From contig OX246756.1 in the NCBI GenBank assembly GCA_945910035.1, positions 50,865,808 to 50,929,807 of the forward strand: a stretch of 64,000 nucleotides of DNA, in the 5' to 3' direction. This document shows positions 31,896 through 43,797 of this stretch, in pieces. The position numbers and the translations under genes were made by a program. Position 1 is the first letter of the stretch. Every line of letters starts with the position of its first letter. The stretch comes from Brachypalpus laphriformis (taxonomy: Eukaryota; Arthropoda; Insecta; Diptera; Syrphidae). Under the pieces are notes generated by a model. It saw only the letters and a program-made list of their open reading frames with translations. It made no database searches and had not been told where the DNA came from.

Positions 31896-33133
31896 CCAAG
31901 TCCTATTTGCACTATTTATAGAAGACTTAGTGGACTCCCTGCCAGGAGGCATTGAATTTGCTGGGGTACTCATAAAGGCGTTACTTTTTGCGGATGATAT
32001 AGTCATGCTGTCATTATTCACCAGAAGCTTTGTAGCTGATGATTAATCGGCTATACAATTACTGCAGTTTATGAGGCGTTTTAGTCAATTTGGAAACGTC
32101 GAAAGTGAAGATTTTCAAGAAAAGGGGAGGTAGAATTTGCTTGAACGAGAGGTGGACCTATAATGGCGAAATCATTGAGGTATTTAAGGACTACAAATAC
32201 CTTGGAGTTTATTTTACGAGTAATTTAAGCATGGACAAGCATCTAGAAGAAAAACTGATCAAAGCTAAAGACGCAGTGAATATAACGTAAAAAAGATGTT
32301 TCATCAATAAGAACATAACCCACCGTAGCAAGTATAGAGTATTCAAAGCTGCCTCCAAAACTATTTTGCTATATGCAGCGCAAGTATGGGGACATAAAAA
32401 ATATGAAACTGTGGAAAGACTCTTACGATATTACATCAAAAGGTCATTTCATCTTCCTGCTAACACTCCCAACTACATGATAATGTTGGAAACGGGTCTG
32501 TCCCCCCTTTTTATTAAGACCTTAAAATTGCAAGTCGATTGTATACTCAAAGTAGTAAACATGCCGAATGGGAGACTTCCCAAGATCGCAGCCCTTAAAA
32601 CTATATTTAATAGGAGCAGCTGGTATGTTGAATGGCTGGAGCTAGCACAAAAATGTGGATTGGTTCTAAACTACGAGGAAGCAGATACTGCAAGCTGGAA
32701 CACTGCCTTATACCTTCTAATAGAAAAAGTGGACGAACAATGCAGAAACGGATTTCTAGAGAATGCTTCAGGCTCTCTACACAGATCGATCTGTAGCAGC
32801 CTAAATCATAATTTGCAACCTAACAACAATTGCTTTCGATATGAGCTGAGTATTCACGAAATATCCATGATGGTGAGACTTCGAGGGGAACTTCTACCTA
32901 TAAACTATGTACCTCATCGGAACGACCTCCCAATTTTATGTGGTATATGTAACGTTGCAGAGAAAGAAGATGTAATTCATTTCATGGGCAGGTATCCTAC
33001 CCTACGAGAAATAAGAAGACAAATCTTTGGAGCTGATTTTTTGCAAGACAATCGGGTGTTTGAACGCCTTGATGAGCTGCATATCCACAAGCTTTATCCA
33101 TACTGTAAAACAGCAATAGCATATAAGGACTGA
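31896..33133 (+). mobile_element. LINE remnant of unassigned clade: RT 3' half and long C-terminus
   Basis: Readable RT pieces: VLFALFIEDLVDSLPGG, LIKALLFADDIVMLS (catalytic FADD near 31993), then after stops YKYLGVYFTSNLSMDKHLE. An open frame of 255 codons (32366-33133) follows: LYAAQVWGHKKYETVERLLR is the post-RT helix typical of LINEs, and the tail has LCGICNVAEKEDVIHFMGRYP, a finger with its last Cys lost. No RNase H is present. The sequence differs from the LOA, RTE and CR1 copies here. I cannot place it. Confidence 0.65.
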
Positions 33134-33214
33134 ATACTAAACCAAAATTTCTAATAAATCTAAATGGTATATTTAGATATTATTATGGGTATATTAATTG
33201 TTAACAGTCTTGTT

Positions 33215-34085
33215 AATCTAGCAGACGACATAGGCCATGTCTTTGATTTTTGTAAACTTTAAATGTATGAAACAAACTGAAGTATAAATAAATGGTAAAA
33301 GATACAAGAAGATCTCGAGTGCAGCCATGGGAGTTATGCGTAGAGCACCCGTGATGGCAATGCAGGCTGTTCCTTGTACCATGGTCAACATATCCTGTAT
33401 AGCCAGTGCATCATTGCAAGTTTCAGGCCACATTTTTTTCCCGGTGCCTTCTTACAGATAAAGAGAGAGATTGTAAGCCTTCGGATTCTTTCCTGTATGT
33501 TAAGTTTCCAGTTTAGTTTTCTGTCTAGCATTATACCTAGATATCTAGCGCGATTCGCGCTCCATCCCTACTAGCTTTCGCAGCTTGAAGGGTGGTATCT
33601 TGTACTTCCTGCTGAAGAGTACCAGATCTGTTTTATCTGGGTTGGTGTGAAGTCCACAATATCTAGCCCATTTTCTGTGAGAATTAAGAGCTGATTCCAT
33701 CATTTCACTTAATGTGCCTACGAATTTGCTCCGAACTAAAATAACCACGTGCGTCGTGTGCGTAAGCAGTGACGCTTATGCCTGTGTTACTTAGTTATTT
33801 AAGTATCCCATCGATCATCCTGTTCGATGGCCCTAACTTCTACGTTATTAAAAGCACCTTCTATGTCTAGGAAGACTGCTAGTGCAAATTTCTTATGGTA
33901 AAGGTTTGTTTCTATTATCCCTACTACATCGTGTAAAGCTGTTTCCACAGATTTACCCTTTCAATATGTATGTTCGGATTAGCATAGAGTGCCGTTGCAA
34001 CACTTACTTCTGATATGGATTTCGAGAAGCATTTCAAGTGTCTTGAGGAGAAATGGCGACAGACTTATGGGTCTATAGTGTTTCG
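33215..34085 (-). mobile_element. LOA-like LINE, decayed RT
   Basis: Minus strand, from the RT fingers (HYRPISLSPFLLKTLEML near 34065) through broken palm motifs to the thumb (near 33340). Many stops are present. Its 5' end is 7 bases from the 5' end of the plus-strand copy at 34093, with the direct repeat gaagtat between them. Confidence 0.7.
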
Positions 34086-34092
34086 CTGAAGT

Positions 34093-36332
34093 ATGAAGTA
34101 TGAAGTAGCAATCCCATGGCTCGTGCCGATTCTCAGGAGCTGCATCCTAAATAACCATGTACCCCACTCATGGAGACGGGTGAGAGTGGTTTTCATTCCG
34201 AAGGTGGGGAGGCGCGGACATGAGAACGCGAAAGATTTCAGACCAATCAGTCTGACCTCCTTCGTTTTGAAGACCCTCGAGCGCCTTCTAGACAACCATC
34301 TGCGAGATACAATCGAGTCATCTCTTTCCAAATCCCAACACGCATACCTCAAAGGAAGATCTAAAGAAACAGCTCTTCATGAAGTAGTGCGAACAATAGA
34401 AAAACCCCTACAGTATAAGGAATACACTTTAGCTACCTTTCTAGACATAGAAGGAGCTTTTAACAATGTAGACACTGAAGGAATTCTAGAGTCCCTCACG
34501 GAGCTGGGCATAGAAACCTACCTAAGTCAATGGATAGTCTCTAAGCTCAGCACTAGAACTATTCAGGCATCTCTGGGAAACAGCATCATAACCAAATTTG
34601 CCAGGAGAAGAACGCCCCAAGGTGGAGTCATCTCACCTCTACTATGGCTAATAGTCATGAATAAAATCCTTTTATGCTTAGACAGAGAAAGAATTAAAGT
34701 AGTTGGGTATGCGGACGACATGGTGATTTTAGTGTCGGGACTTTTTCCTCCCGTGATAAGTGAGATCATGGAGAGTGCTCTAAGTAAAGTCACCGCATGG
34801 GCCAGAAAGTGTGGACTTGGAGTCAACCCAAATAAAACTGAACTGATGCTTTTCACCACAAAAACCAAAATACCCGAATTCAATCTTCCTCGATTAAACG
34901 GTCAGATACTCTCCTTATCTTCCAGTGCAAAATACCTAGGAGTTATTCTAGATCCTAAACTTAACTGGAAACCAAACATAGACGAGCGAGTAAAGAAAGC
35001 ATGTATAGCCTTCTATGCCTGCAACAGAACCTTCGGCAAAAGATGGGGCCTGCAACCAAAATTGACCCTGTGGATGTACATAGCCGTAGTACGCCCAATC
35101 CTTACCTACGGGTTGATAGTATGGTGGCCGGCGCTTAAAAAGCCTATAACATAACCAAACTAAATAAGGTGCAAAGAGCAGCACGTATAGGCACCACAGG
35201 CGCCCTACGGTCAACTCCGTCAGACGCTCTAACAGTCCTGCTACACCTTTTACCCCTAGAGCTACATATCACAAACATCTCAGCGCACAGCGCAATCAGA
35301 CTCAGAGAGTCCAAGTGTTGGACTGCGAAACCCTATGGACACAGCAATATCCTAGATTCTCTACCAGGAGAACTCGTATCGACTTCAACAGACTACATCA
35401 TCCCCACATTGAACTTCACAAAGCGTTTCGATGTACAATTCCCTACAAGAAAAGATTGGCAAGATGGACAGGCGACCAGTGGTTTCAATCTAACAGTCTA
35501 CACCGATGGGTCAAAAATGGACTGTGGAGTTGGTGCGGGTGTTTTCTCGGGGTCCCTGGACATCGCAAGATCGTATCGACTCCCGGACGCTGCCAGCGTC
35601 TTTCAAGCGGAAGTACTCGCCATTCGCGAAGCCTGTCGCCAAATCAAGTCACACACAAATACACCACCAAGGCAAAGAATAGCTATTTTAATCGATAGCC
35701 AAGCTGCTATCAAAGCCATTGCCTCGGAAACCATTTCCTCGAAATTAGTACTAGAATGCCGACAGGAGCTGGCCTCGCTAGATGGCCAATGCATGGTGAC
35801 CCTAGTCTGGGTCTCAGGCCACAGCAACGTTGATGGCAACGAACATGCTGACGAACTGGCCAGGCGAGGCTCAGCCCCTCAATGCTCACTTGCTGAACTT
35901 GTTCACACCCCGCTCGGAGCAATTAAGGCAAACATCTCCTCAATCTTTCTTAGAAAAGCTAACCTTAAATGGTCCAGGTTAACGAACTGCGTCATATCCA
36001 GAAAGATGTGGCCTAACTACAACAAGACCAAAACAACCGCCCTATTGAGCAGAACGCGCAAAGACATTGCGCGTACAATCGCGATAATTACGAGACACTG
36101 GCCGGTAGGAGAGCACGCAGCCAAACTAGGTATCCCATATAATACACACTGCTGTAGTTGCAACATAGCCACCGAAAAGGAAACAATTATCCACTGCATG
36201 TGCAATTGTCCAGCACTAGCTAGGGCTAGACATCAAGCTTTAGGCAAACCCTTCTACAATTCACTTGAGGAGATCTCGGGTAAAAACATAAATGAGCTAA
36301 CCCTCTTCTTAAACTCCACAGGCTGGCTCTAG
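34093..36332 (+). mobile_element. LOA-like LINE, RT + RNase H, one frameshift
   Basis: Well preserved second half of ORF2. RT (34093-35152): WRRVRVVFIPKVG, FRPISLTSFVLKTLER, LATFLDIEGAFNN, TPQGGVISPLLWLIV, VVGYADDMVILVSG (catalytic YADD), KYLGVILDPKLNW. A frameshift near 35150 (after WWPALKK) moves to the frame 35169-36332. That frame carries the thumb, RNase H (TVYTDGSKMDCGVGAGVF, VFQAEVLAI, ILIDSQAAI, GNEHADELARRG; all four acidic residues) and the finger CCSCNIATEKETIIHCMC. The endonuclease and ORF1 are missing, so it is 5'-truncated. It is the reference copy for the LOA fragments here. Confidence 0.85.
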
Positions 36333-36436
36333 ATTGTTCTCACCAACACACATCAACATCCAAGGTCGCATGAGTCGTGGTATCAAAACGGCACAACTGT
36401 GCTAATTGGGTCTCTGTTTTTACAGAACCACCACTT

Positions 36437-36950
36437 CTACCTACCTACCCCATGGCTTGATTTACCTGCTTTAGGTATGAATATAAGCCTCACTTCCCTC
36501 CATGCCACTGGTACGTAACCTGACCTTAAACACTGTTTCAAAATTGCTCTAAGCCTATTTGTAACCTTGGCTGGGGCTTTTTGCAATATAGCTGGCAAAA
36601 TTCCATCAGAGCCTCGCGCTCTGAACGATGCGGATGACGTAATAGCCCATCGCCGATTCTTCCATCTAATGAGATTTTCTACCTCGTCCTCTATTGTCAT
36701 TCCGTGTACGAGCAGCCATCTGTAATGGAATTCATTGATGATCTACTTCCTGGAAAGTGAGCTTCAGCTAAAGTCTCTAAAACCTCTTCGCTACTTACTA
36801 CCCACGAGCCGTCAGATTTTCTGATGAAGCTTGAAACAGTGGTGTCTTTAGCCAGCATCTTCCGAAGTCTGAACGTTTGACTAGTATCCGCGATGGACTC
36901 ACAGTACAGACATTCTTTTAGATTACCCGATTAAGTACTTCAACTCTATC
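36437..36950 (-). mobile_element. LOA-like LINE, fragment before RT
   Basis: Minus-strand words GSDGILPAILQKAPAKVTN and VPVAWREVRLIFIPKAGK are the region leading into RT (compare 22840-22660 in the complete copy). Upstream, to about 36950, lie poorly preserved linker sequences. The RT core is absent. Confidence 0.7.
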
Positions 36951-37182
36951 TTGTGCTCTTTATATTCATCCCATGTAGTACCATCCCCTACTTACTTAGC
37001 CCTGATGTAGAAATGCCAAACCTGGCTTTTCTTGGAGTTCAGTTCTTTTTTCCACCATGGAGGTTGGGACCTCTTGGACACCTTCCTCATTGGACAAACC
37101 TTTTTGAAATGCCTATACAACTTCCCTTCGTAACTTCGAAAACTGCTTAAACATTCCCTTTCTCTCTCTCTTCTCTTTTCAG

Positions 37183-37259
37183 TTGTTAATCAAAAATACA
37201 CAGTCCAAGTGCACGATGAATACGTTATGACAGGCAACACAGCAGTCCTCAAATGTCAA
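37183..37259 (+). CDS. Dscam-family gene, exon for the first part of Ig2
   Basis: A 77-nt exon between ctcttttcag and gtaagt. It begins with two bases that complete the split Val codon from 17403 and encodes NQKYTVQVHDEYVMTGNTAV then LKCQ. The pattern DEYV-x-x-GN-x-AVLKC is the A-B strand of Dscam Ig2, where the cysteine is the first Ig cysteine. It ends in phase 0 at a 145-nt intron. In Dscam1 the matching exon (exon 4) is an array of about a dozen alternatives; here only one copy is visible within this intron. Confidence 0.9.
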
Positions 37260-37404
37260 GTAAGTAGCTTTTCGACTAAATTTTCCCTCAAATGATACGT
37301 ATCTAGGAAATAGCATCCCCTATCCGTTTCGATTTCCACTGAAAAGGAAACTACGTATATCATGTCAACTTTAAGTGATCCCCGTTCAAAAATGTATTTT
37401 CCAG

Positions 37405-37594
37405 GTTCCCAGCTACATGTCAGAGTTTGTCATGGTTACCGCCTGGGTACAGGACACTGGTATGCATCTCTATCCCAACACCGACATTGGAGGAAAATAC
37501 ACAGTGCTTTCGAATGGTGAATTGTACATAAACAACGCTGGACCAAATGATGCATACAAGAGCTACACATGCCGAACTGTGAATAGACTGACAG
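37405..37594 (+). CDS. Dscam-family gene, exon for the rest of Ig2
   Basis: A 190-nt exon between tttccag and gtaaga. It encodes VPSYMSEFVMVTAWVQDTG (Ig tryptophan), GGKYTVLSNGELYI and YKSYTCRTVNRLTG (second Ig cysteine in SYTC), ending one base into a Gly codon. All landmarks of Dscam Ig2 are present: C, W, the L-x-N/S-GEL-x-I strand, and D/Y-x-x-Y-x-C. No stops. The sequence is closer to what I remember of the Dscam3/Dscam4 paralogues than of Dscam1, but I cannot decide between them. The next exon is 18.2 kb away. Confidence 0.92.
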
Positions 37595-38950
37595 GTAAGA
37601 ACTCCCCCACTAGTTGTCCTATATCCTTAGTTCCACTTTAATACTTAATTTCCTCGGAATGGGGGATGATAAGCCCGTCAGGAGCTCTAAACCTAAAAAT
37701 CCTCGCCATTGGTGGTGCAGGGACATATCCATGTACGGTTGGTTGGCGTAAAGTGGTGAAAATGAGAACATGTCATTCCCGATGTTGAAAAGTAAACGGT
37801 ATTTGCCTTTTTCTTCTCGGTGTCCTACAAAATTCTAGCACACAGACAATCCTTTCCCACAGAGGGAGAGTGTGTAACCGAAACCACTATCTTATCCCCG
37901 CGTCGGTTGAAACCAGGTCATGCATTACTAGGAAACACAAGATGCTGCTTCTACTAATAGGGATGGTACTCCCAACGGGATGGTGGTGGCGGTGTCGTGA
38001 TAGTCGGGTATGGAAGTCATCATCAGCAGCAGCAGCATCATCGTCATCGACACGCCACTTATGTGCGGTTTCTTGTACCCCCACTGAAGCGGAACATCCT
38101 TGCAGTAAATTCACTTGACTTTTGTTATCTTGTTGTCTTGCTCTATTTCGATGTGAATGTCTTGGGGTGGAAGTCCGCCACCCTTCGTTCCATTCGCAGA
38201 AGAAGATAGCAAAACTCATAATTTATATATCTGTTCGTGAGTGTATCCGTGCGATATAATTAAATGCATGAACGAGATCTCAATGGGTGGTTGCGGTTAC
38301 GGCCACGGACCCACCCCTTATGAGGGGGTAAGTGGCACACAATTTCTATCATTTGCTTGCAAAGTAAAAGGAATTTGTGTAAAGTGCATAAGTAGGAGGA
38401 GGGATACAAGGTTTGGGGTAAGGAGGTGCAAACCAATCGACTTATTTCGATACAGTGAAAGGATTGCAGTGCTTCAGGAGGGTTGGCATTTATTTTTATT
38501 GAACAACTTTCGCTATTGCTCTAATGGGACTTGACTTCCAATTTGAGTAGATGAAGTTAAAACTCTCTTTGCGAACTGTGTACATGCATCTACACAAGTA
38601 TTGGGCTTTAAAAAAGTCTGGCGTTCTTTGACAGCAACAACAAAGAGTGAACCACTTAGACTTAACGTAAAATTGCTTATTGTGAAGTTAAGTTTGCAGA
38701 GGATTGAATATTCTCTTTTAGTGTCGAGGAGCTAATGGAAATCTTTTGTACTGATGCTGCCAGAGAGTAGATTTGGGTAAATGATTAACGTGTTGTAATG
38801 GAATCCAGGAGACGTTGGTAGGAGGTTTGGGAAATATTTACTTAGTTGTCTGCATGGTTTTAGGCATTCATTGACATTTGCAGAATTAAACAAATACCGA
38901 CAACTACTAGGCATCTGCTTGAATATTTTATTTAAGTATCTGCTGTGTTA
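37595..38950. other. Dscam intron, no repeat or gene recognised
   Basis: Contains a short CAG/CAT-rich patch near 38018-38050. Open stretches here look like chance frames. Nothing is supported. Confidence 0.4.
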
Positions 38951-38954
38951 TTGG

Positions 38955-39030
38955 GGGGTGGCGATGGTGTAGTGATAACGTCATCGATTGCCATGCTAAT
39001 GGTTCAAATCCTGATGTCAGCGAGCATTTA
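38955..39030 (+). repeat. tRNA-like SINE head
   Basis: A-box-like tggcgatggtgtagtgataa near 38963 and B-box ggttcaaatcc near 39000, spaced as in tRNA genes but without a paired acceptor stem. A T-rich run follows. Probably the head of a decayed tRNA-derived SINE. Confidence 0.45.
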
Positions 39031-39266
39031 TTCTTTTATTTATTTCTCATGAAATAACTAAACAGTCAGTACGATCAATTACGAAAGCTTATGTCAACAC
39101 CATTGCGAAGGCATAAGATTGTTAGATGAATAATATGCGTATGACATCAGGTGATCGGAAAAAACACTTTAAATCAGAAATAAAACAAAATAACAAAACA
39201 AATCTCCCCAGTTATCTGGACACCAACCCTGGAGGATTTCTGAAACTTTATATTTTAGTTTCAAAC

Positions 39267-41927
39267 TTACTTACTTACTTAGATGGCGTTACAGTCCGGG
39301 GTGGACCTGGGCCTCAACCAACAAACCTCTCCAGACAGCACGGTTACGAGCTAGCTGCCCCCAGTTGCGCACGCCAAGTTGGTTGATGTCCCCCTCCACT
39401 TGTTTGCGTCACCTACCGCGAGATCGTCCTCTACTGCGTCGTCCATCCGGGGTGGATTCGATGACTTTCTTAGCGGGAACGTTGGGCTCCATCCGCTCCA
39501 AATGACCCAGCCATCTTAGTCGCTGTATGTGAACTCTTCTGGCTAAGTCGATGTCCTTGTACACACCGTACAATTCGGCATTGTACCTTCTCCTCCACTC
39601 ACCGTCTATGCAGACGGGACCAAAGATCGCTCGAAGAACTTTTCTCTCGAAATAACCAAGGGCATCCATATCCAATTTTGTCAAAGCCCATGCATCTGCG
39701 CCATACAGCTGGACTGGGATGACTAGTGTCTTATAGAGAGTTACCTTAGTAGTTCGAGATAGGGCTTTGCTACTCAATTACCTTCCTATCCCATAGAAAT
39801 AGCGACTGGCAAGATTAATTCTTCTTGTGATCTCCCTACTGATGTCATTTGCGGAGTTCACCATAGAGCCTAGGTAGATCCTTTACTTCCTCAAAACTAT
39901 ATCTGTCTATTGTGGCGTTCTGTCCAAGACGCCGATGTTGGGTGTCCTTTTTTGTAGACAGCATATATTTTGTTTTGCTTTCATTGACCGCTAAACCCAT
40001 CTTTGCTGCCTCAATCTCAATACTCGTAAAAGCCCCATTGACGGCCCGCTGAGTTCTTCCGATTATGTCAATGTCATCGGCATAAGCGAGTAGTTGTACA
40101 GACTTGTAAAAGATTGTTCCTCCGGTGTTGGCTTGTGACTTTCGTACAATTCTTTCAAGTACTATGTTAAAGAGTTGGCATGATAGTGCGTCACCTTGTC
40201 TAAGAGCTTTCCTGACATCGAACGGTTCGGTGATGTTCTTACCGAATTTGATGGAGCAGCGAGAGTTCTCCATCGTCATTCTGCACAAACGGACGAGCTT
40301 GGCAGGGATGTCAAGACTAGACATGGCTCTGTATAACTCGTCTCTATACACGCTATCATAGGTAACTTTGAAATCGATGAAGAGGTGGTGCGTATCGATT
40401 TTATATTCATGGGTTTTTTCCAAGATCTGCTGTAGTGTGAATATTTGGTCAATGGTGGACTTTCCCGGTCTGAAACCGCACTGATAAGGACCTATCAGGT
40501 TGTTGACGATCGGTTTTAGGCGTTCACATAGTACGGCAGACAGGATCTTATATGCGATGTTGAGGAGACTTATACCTCTATAGTTGGCGCAGTTCAGACG
40601 GTCTCCTTTCTTCAGGATCGGGCAAACGATGCTAAGGTTCCATTCATCGGGCATACTTTCGTCCGACCAGATTTTACAGATGAGCTGGTGCATGCTCCTT
40701 ACCAACTCATCTCCTCCTGCCTTGAAAAGTTCAGCGGCAAGGCCGTCGGCTCCAGCAGCTTTGTTGGATTTGAGTTTAGATATCGCTATCCTCACTTCAT
40801 TCTGATCGGGTTGACGGGAATCTTGACTGTCATCGTCACTGTTGAATGGCTCACTCTGCCTGACAGCGGAATATTGATCATCATCGCCGTTTAAGAGTCT
40901 GCAGAAGTGTTCCTTCCATATTCTCAGCACCGACTGCGATTCTACAACTATGTTGCCATTTTCGTCCCTGCAGGCTGCTGTTCTGGCTTTGAAACCCTGG
41001 CATGTTCTTTTTACCCTTTGGTCAAATTTTCTCATGCTCTTTTTTCATCTTTCTGAGAAGTCGATGTTCCTCTTTTCTCCTGCGCACGTAGAGCTCGTAA
41101 GCAGCTCTAGTCCTTCTATGCAGCGCCGCTTTGTACGCCTCTTGTTTTGCTGCACGTGCTTGCCGGCATTCCTCATCAAACCAGGGGTTTCGTTGTGGTG
41201 GCCGAGAGAAACCCAGTACATCAGAGGGGGCATCTCTGATGGCTTGTTGGCAACGCTGCCACTGGTCTTCCGCATTTGCTTGCTGCTTGTGGCGTAGGAC
41301 TTAGATTAAGATTAGAAGAAACTCGATCGGTAAAGGTTCTGGCGGTCTCTTGCGATTGTAGCCACCCGACGTCAAAATTCCTCACAGTATTTCGTTGATT
41401 TCGCTCCGTTGTGGATATCCGCATCCGTACTTTGGCTACAACTAAGTAGTGATCCGAGTCCATGTTGACTTCTCGGAAAGTCCGGACACTCAGAATACTG
41501 GAAGAGTACCTTGCGTCGATCGCAATGTGATCGATTTGGTTGACAGTTTTTCGATCAAAGGAGAGCCATGTTCCTTTGTGAATATCGAGACGTGGGAACC
41601 GCGTACTAGCTATGACAAAGTTTCGCCCCGCCGCAAAGTCGATTAGCCTGAGTCCGTTGCCGGATGTGATGTCGTGCAGGCTGTGCTTTCCGACCACGCT
41701 ACTAAAGACTTCCTCTCTTCCTAGCTTTGCGTTAAAGTTGCCTAGGATAATTTTAACGTCGTGGCTAGGGCATTGCTCATATGTCTTGTCCAAGAGCTGG
41801 TAGAAGTCATCCTTTGACGCGTCGTCCTTCTCCTCGTGAGGGGCGTGAACGCATATTAGGATAATGTTGGCAAATTTAGCCTTGATACGGATAGTCATAA
41901 GGCGCTTGTTCACATGCCGGAAACTCA
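39267..41927 (-). mobile_element. RTE-like LINE, family A copy 2, with target-site duplication
   Basis: The 10 bases AGTTTCAAAC flank it at 39257-39266 and 41928-41937. Minus strand: endonuclease (IILGNFNAKLGREEVFSS, NQIDHIAIDARYSSS, DSDHYLVVAKVRMR intact) at 41927-41300; RT at 41035-39845 (KKGDRLNCANYRGISLLN, QCGFRPGKSTIDQIFTLQQ, HLFIDFKVTYDSVYRD, LLAYADDIDIIGRTQ with intact catalytic YADD); C-terminus (YKTLVIPVQLYGADAWALT, RRVHIQRLRWLGHLERM). The 3' end is a (TAAG)n tract at 39267-39282. Frameshifts lie near 41275, 41040, 39880 and 39410. The 5' end is truncated at the start of the endonuclease. Single-ORF layout and microsatellite tail point to the RTE clade. Confidence 0.88.
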
Positions 41928-41998
41928 AGTTTCAAACTACTACAACGATATTTCTCTCTTTGTTTATAATTTCCAATGTCCGAACTATGCTTAAGCAT

Positions 41999-42830
41999 GT
42001 TAAGGGTATTCAGAACCCCTTGAGTGCGCACGAATTATAATAATAAAAATACGTGCGTATAGTATCAATAGGATATCCTTACTTCCGATTTCTTTGAATG
42101 GAGAAAATCTGCACTTAGTGTTGAGAATTTGTCGATCAGCAGAACGTTCAGTCCATTTGTGTGTAAGGTGTAAAAAGTTCACACTAGCTACGGAAACGTC
42201 GATTTGCTTGAATCCGTTGCCGAATACTGTGCCCTTGGCGGCACACTTTTCGACAGTGCGACTAAAAATAAGTACCCTGCTCTTGTTATGCATATGCATG
42301 CATTTTTATCCATCATCGTTTCTCTGGCAACAAAGACATAAAATTGCACACAAGCAATTTGTTAATCTGTTGACCGGATGCGTGTGGCAAAGCAAAGGGC
42401 GATCGTAATATGATCGATTTGTTTATATTACCAACGGATATCTGTTGGTGATTACGCTGCAAAACGCAAAACGAATGTGGGTAGAGGAATGTATAATGTG
42501 CATAATGTCGACCATAGAAATTTTCAGTTTATACTCAATTCTCCGACAATAAAGATCAACTTTATTTTTTTCAACTAGACTCTTTTATTTCACATAATTT
42601 TTCCACTACGCATAACACTCTCGCAGCTTTACGTTCACATCATTTAGAACAACTCGAACGTCATACTTGGCATATTTTTCGTAGTTTTCACTTAAAAGCT
42701 GGTAGAATCTACCATTGGTACCGTCATTATCCTCTATGGATGCGTGAGCGTTGGCTAACATACTGGTTATTGCAAAGTCCTTCCCTTACTCTGGCAAATC
42801 GAGATTCAATTAGATGTTCCTACAATTGCA
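41999..42830 (-). mobile_element. Old RTE-like endonuclease remnant
   Basis: Minus-strand words RFYQLLSENYEKYAKYDVR and VVLNDVNVKL (42720-42610), then IFSRTVEKCAAKGTVFGNGF and KQIDVSVASVNF (42290-42180), align with family A endonuclease (FYQLLDKTYEQCPSHDVKI, then SSVVGKHSLHDITSGNG). It is much more diverged than the family A copies, so probably a related older family. Confidence 0.65.
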
Positions 42831-42899
42831 CGTAGCAACCACCGTATTAGACTTTGCAGTTTTCCATCTTTTTGTGTTTGTTAGGACACCTTACATTCT

Positions 42900-43563
42900 G
42901 AATCAGAGTTTTTTGTCAGAATCGTCAATAGCAAAGCAACCTCTGATGATGACATCAATCATCGCGTAAGGGTAGGGTGGATGAAGTGGCGAGAAAACTC
43001 CGCTATCTTCCGTGACCGAAAAATGTCCCATTAAATAAGAGGAAGGCTCTACACCACAGTTGTGCGTCCAGCGCTCACATACGGTTCACAATGTCGGACG
43101 ATGTACAAAAACTATGACAGCAAACTAATGGCAGCTGAAATGAAGATGTTTCGCATGACAGCAGGAGTGACAAAGCTTGATCGAATAAGAAATTAGAAGA
43201 TCCATGGAAGCCTTCACGTCAAGGAAACCATCTTACCAAAGACAGAGCGCCACCGGCTCAGCTAGTTTTGTCTCGTTCAAAGAAGAGATCATTTGAACGC
43301 TGCTGTTAAAAAGGCAATATCAATGAACGTTTCAACGACATCGCGAAGCAGGAGAGACAGGCATATAAGCGCCTGAATCACACAAATAAGACCACACCAG
43401 CATTTGATTGGCGTTAGTAACCCAGTGATCCAAAATCGGAAGGCCTGCCAATATTTTCTGATTTCAAATCGGCGAACCCCACAGGAGAAATGCGGTGAAG
43501 TGGCAGGGTTATGATCCCTTGTTTTCGGATCATAACTTCGCCGAAATAAGAAGAAGAAGAAGA
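42900..43563 (+). mobile_element. RTE-like LINE, family C copy (3' part)
   Basis: Plus strand: IVNSKATSDDDINHRVRVG, WMKWRENSAIFRDRKM, GRLYTTVVRPALTYGS and MFRMTAGVTKLDRIRN are readable with one stop near 43033. The 3' UTR follows and ends in (GAA)n at 43549-43564. Same family as the nested copy at 12147. Confidence 0.75.
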
Positions 43564-43797
43564 GATTCATCAATTCTAGTTGCTTCGCACATAGTACCAT
43601 TTTTTATATGGTAGAGTTGTTACTACGGTCACAACTACCTGTAGGGTCAGATTTTTGTTTTCAACCCTTAAAAGTCGGATACACCAATGCCAGTAACACA
43701 CTTATACATAAAAGGAGCTAATATAAGGACGCTATCGTAAGTTTGAAATTTTCTATATTAATGAAAAAATAAACTTCTAACGATACTAGATACTGTG
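43320..43797 (+). repeat. Duplicated 480-bp block, copy 1 (mariner-free)
   Basis: Similar to 48350-49442 minus the mariner. It covers the family C 3' end, its GAA tail, and about 230 bp of unrelated flank (gattcatcaattctagtt to ctagatactgt). The TA at 43592-43593 is the empty site of the mariner in copy 2. Confidence 0.8.

Noticed and set aside
37870..38219. Overlapping frames of 70-110 codons on both strands
   Set aside because: Composition driven by a CAG/CAT-rich patch; no domain, no splice or start context.
38955..39030. Possible tRNA gene
   Set aside because: A- and B-box-like words only; no acceptor pairing, and adjacent T-rich SINE-like sequence.
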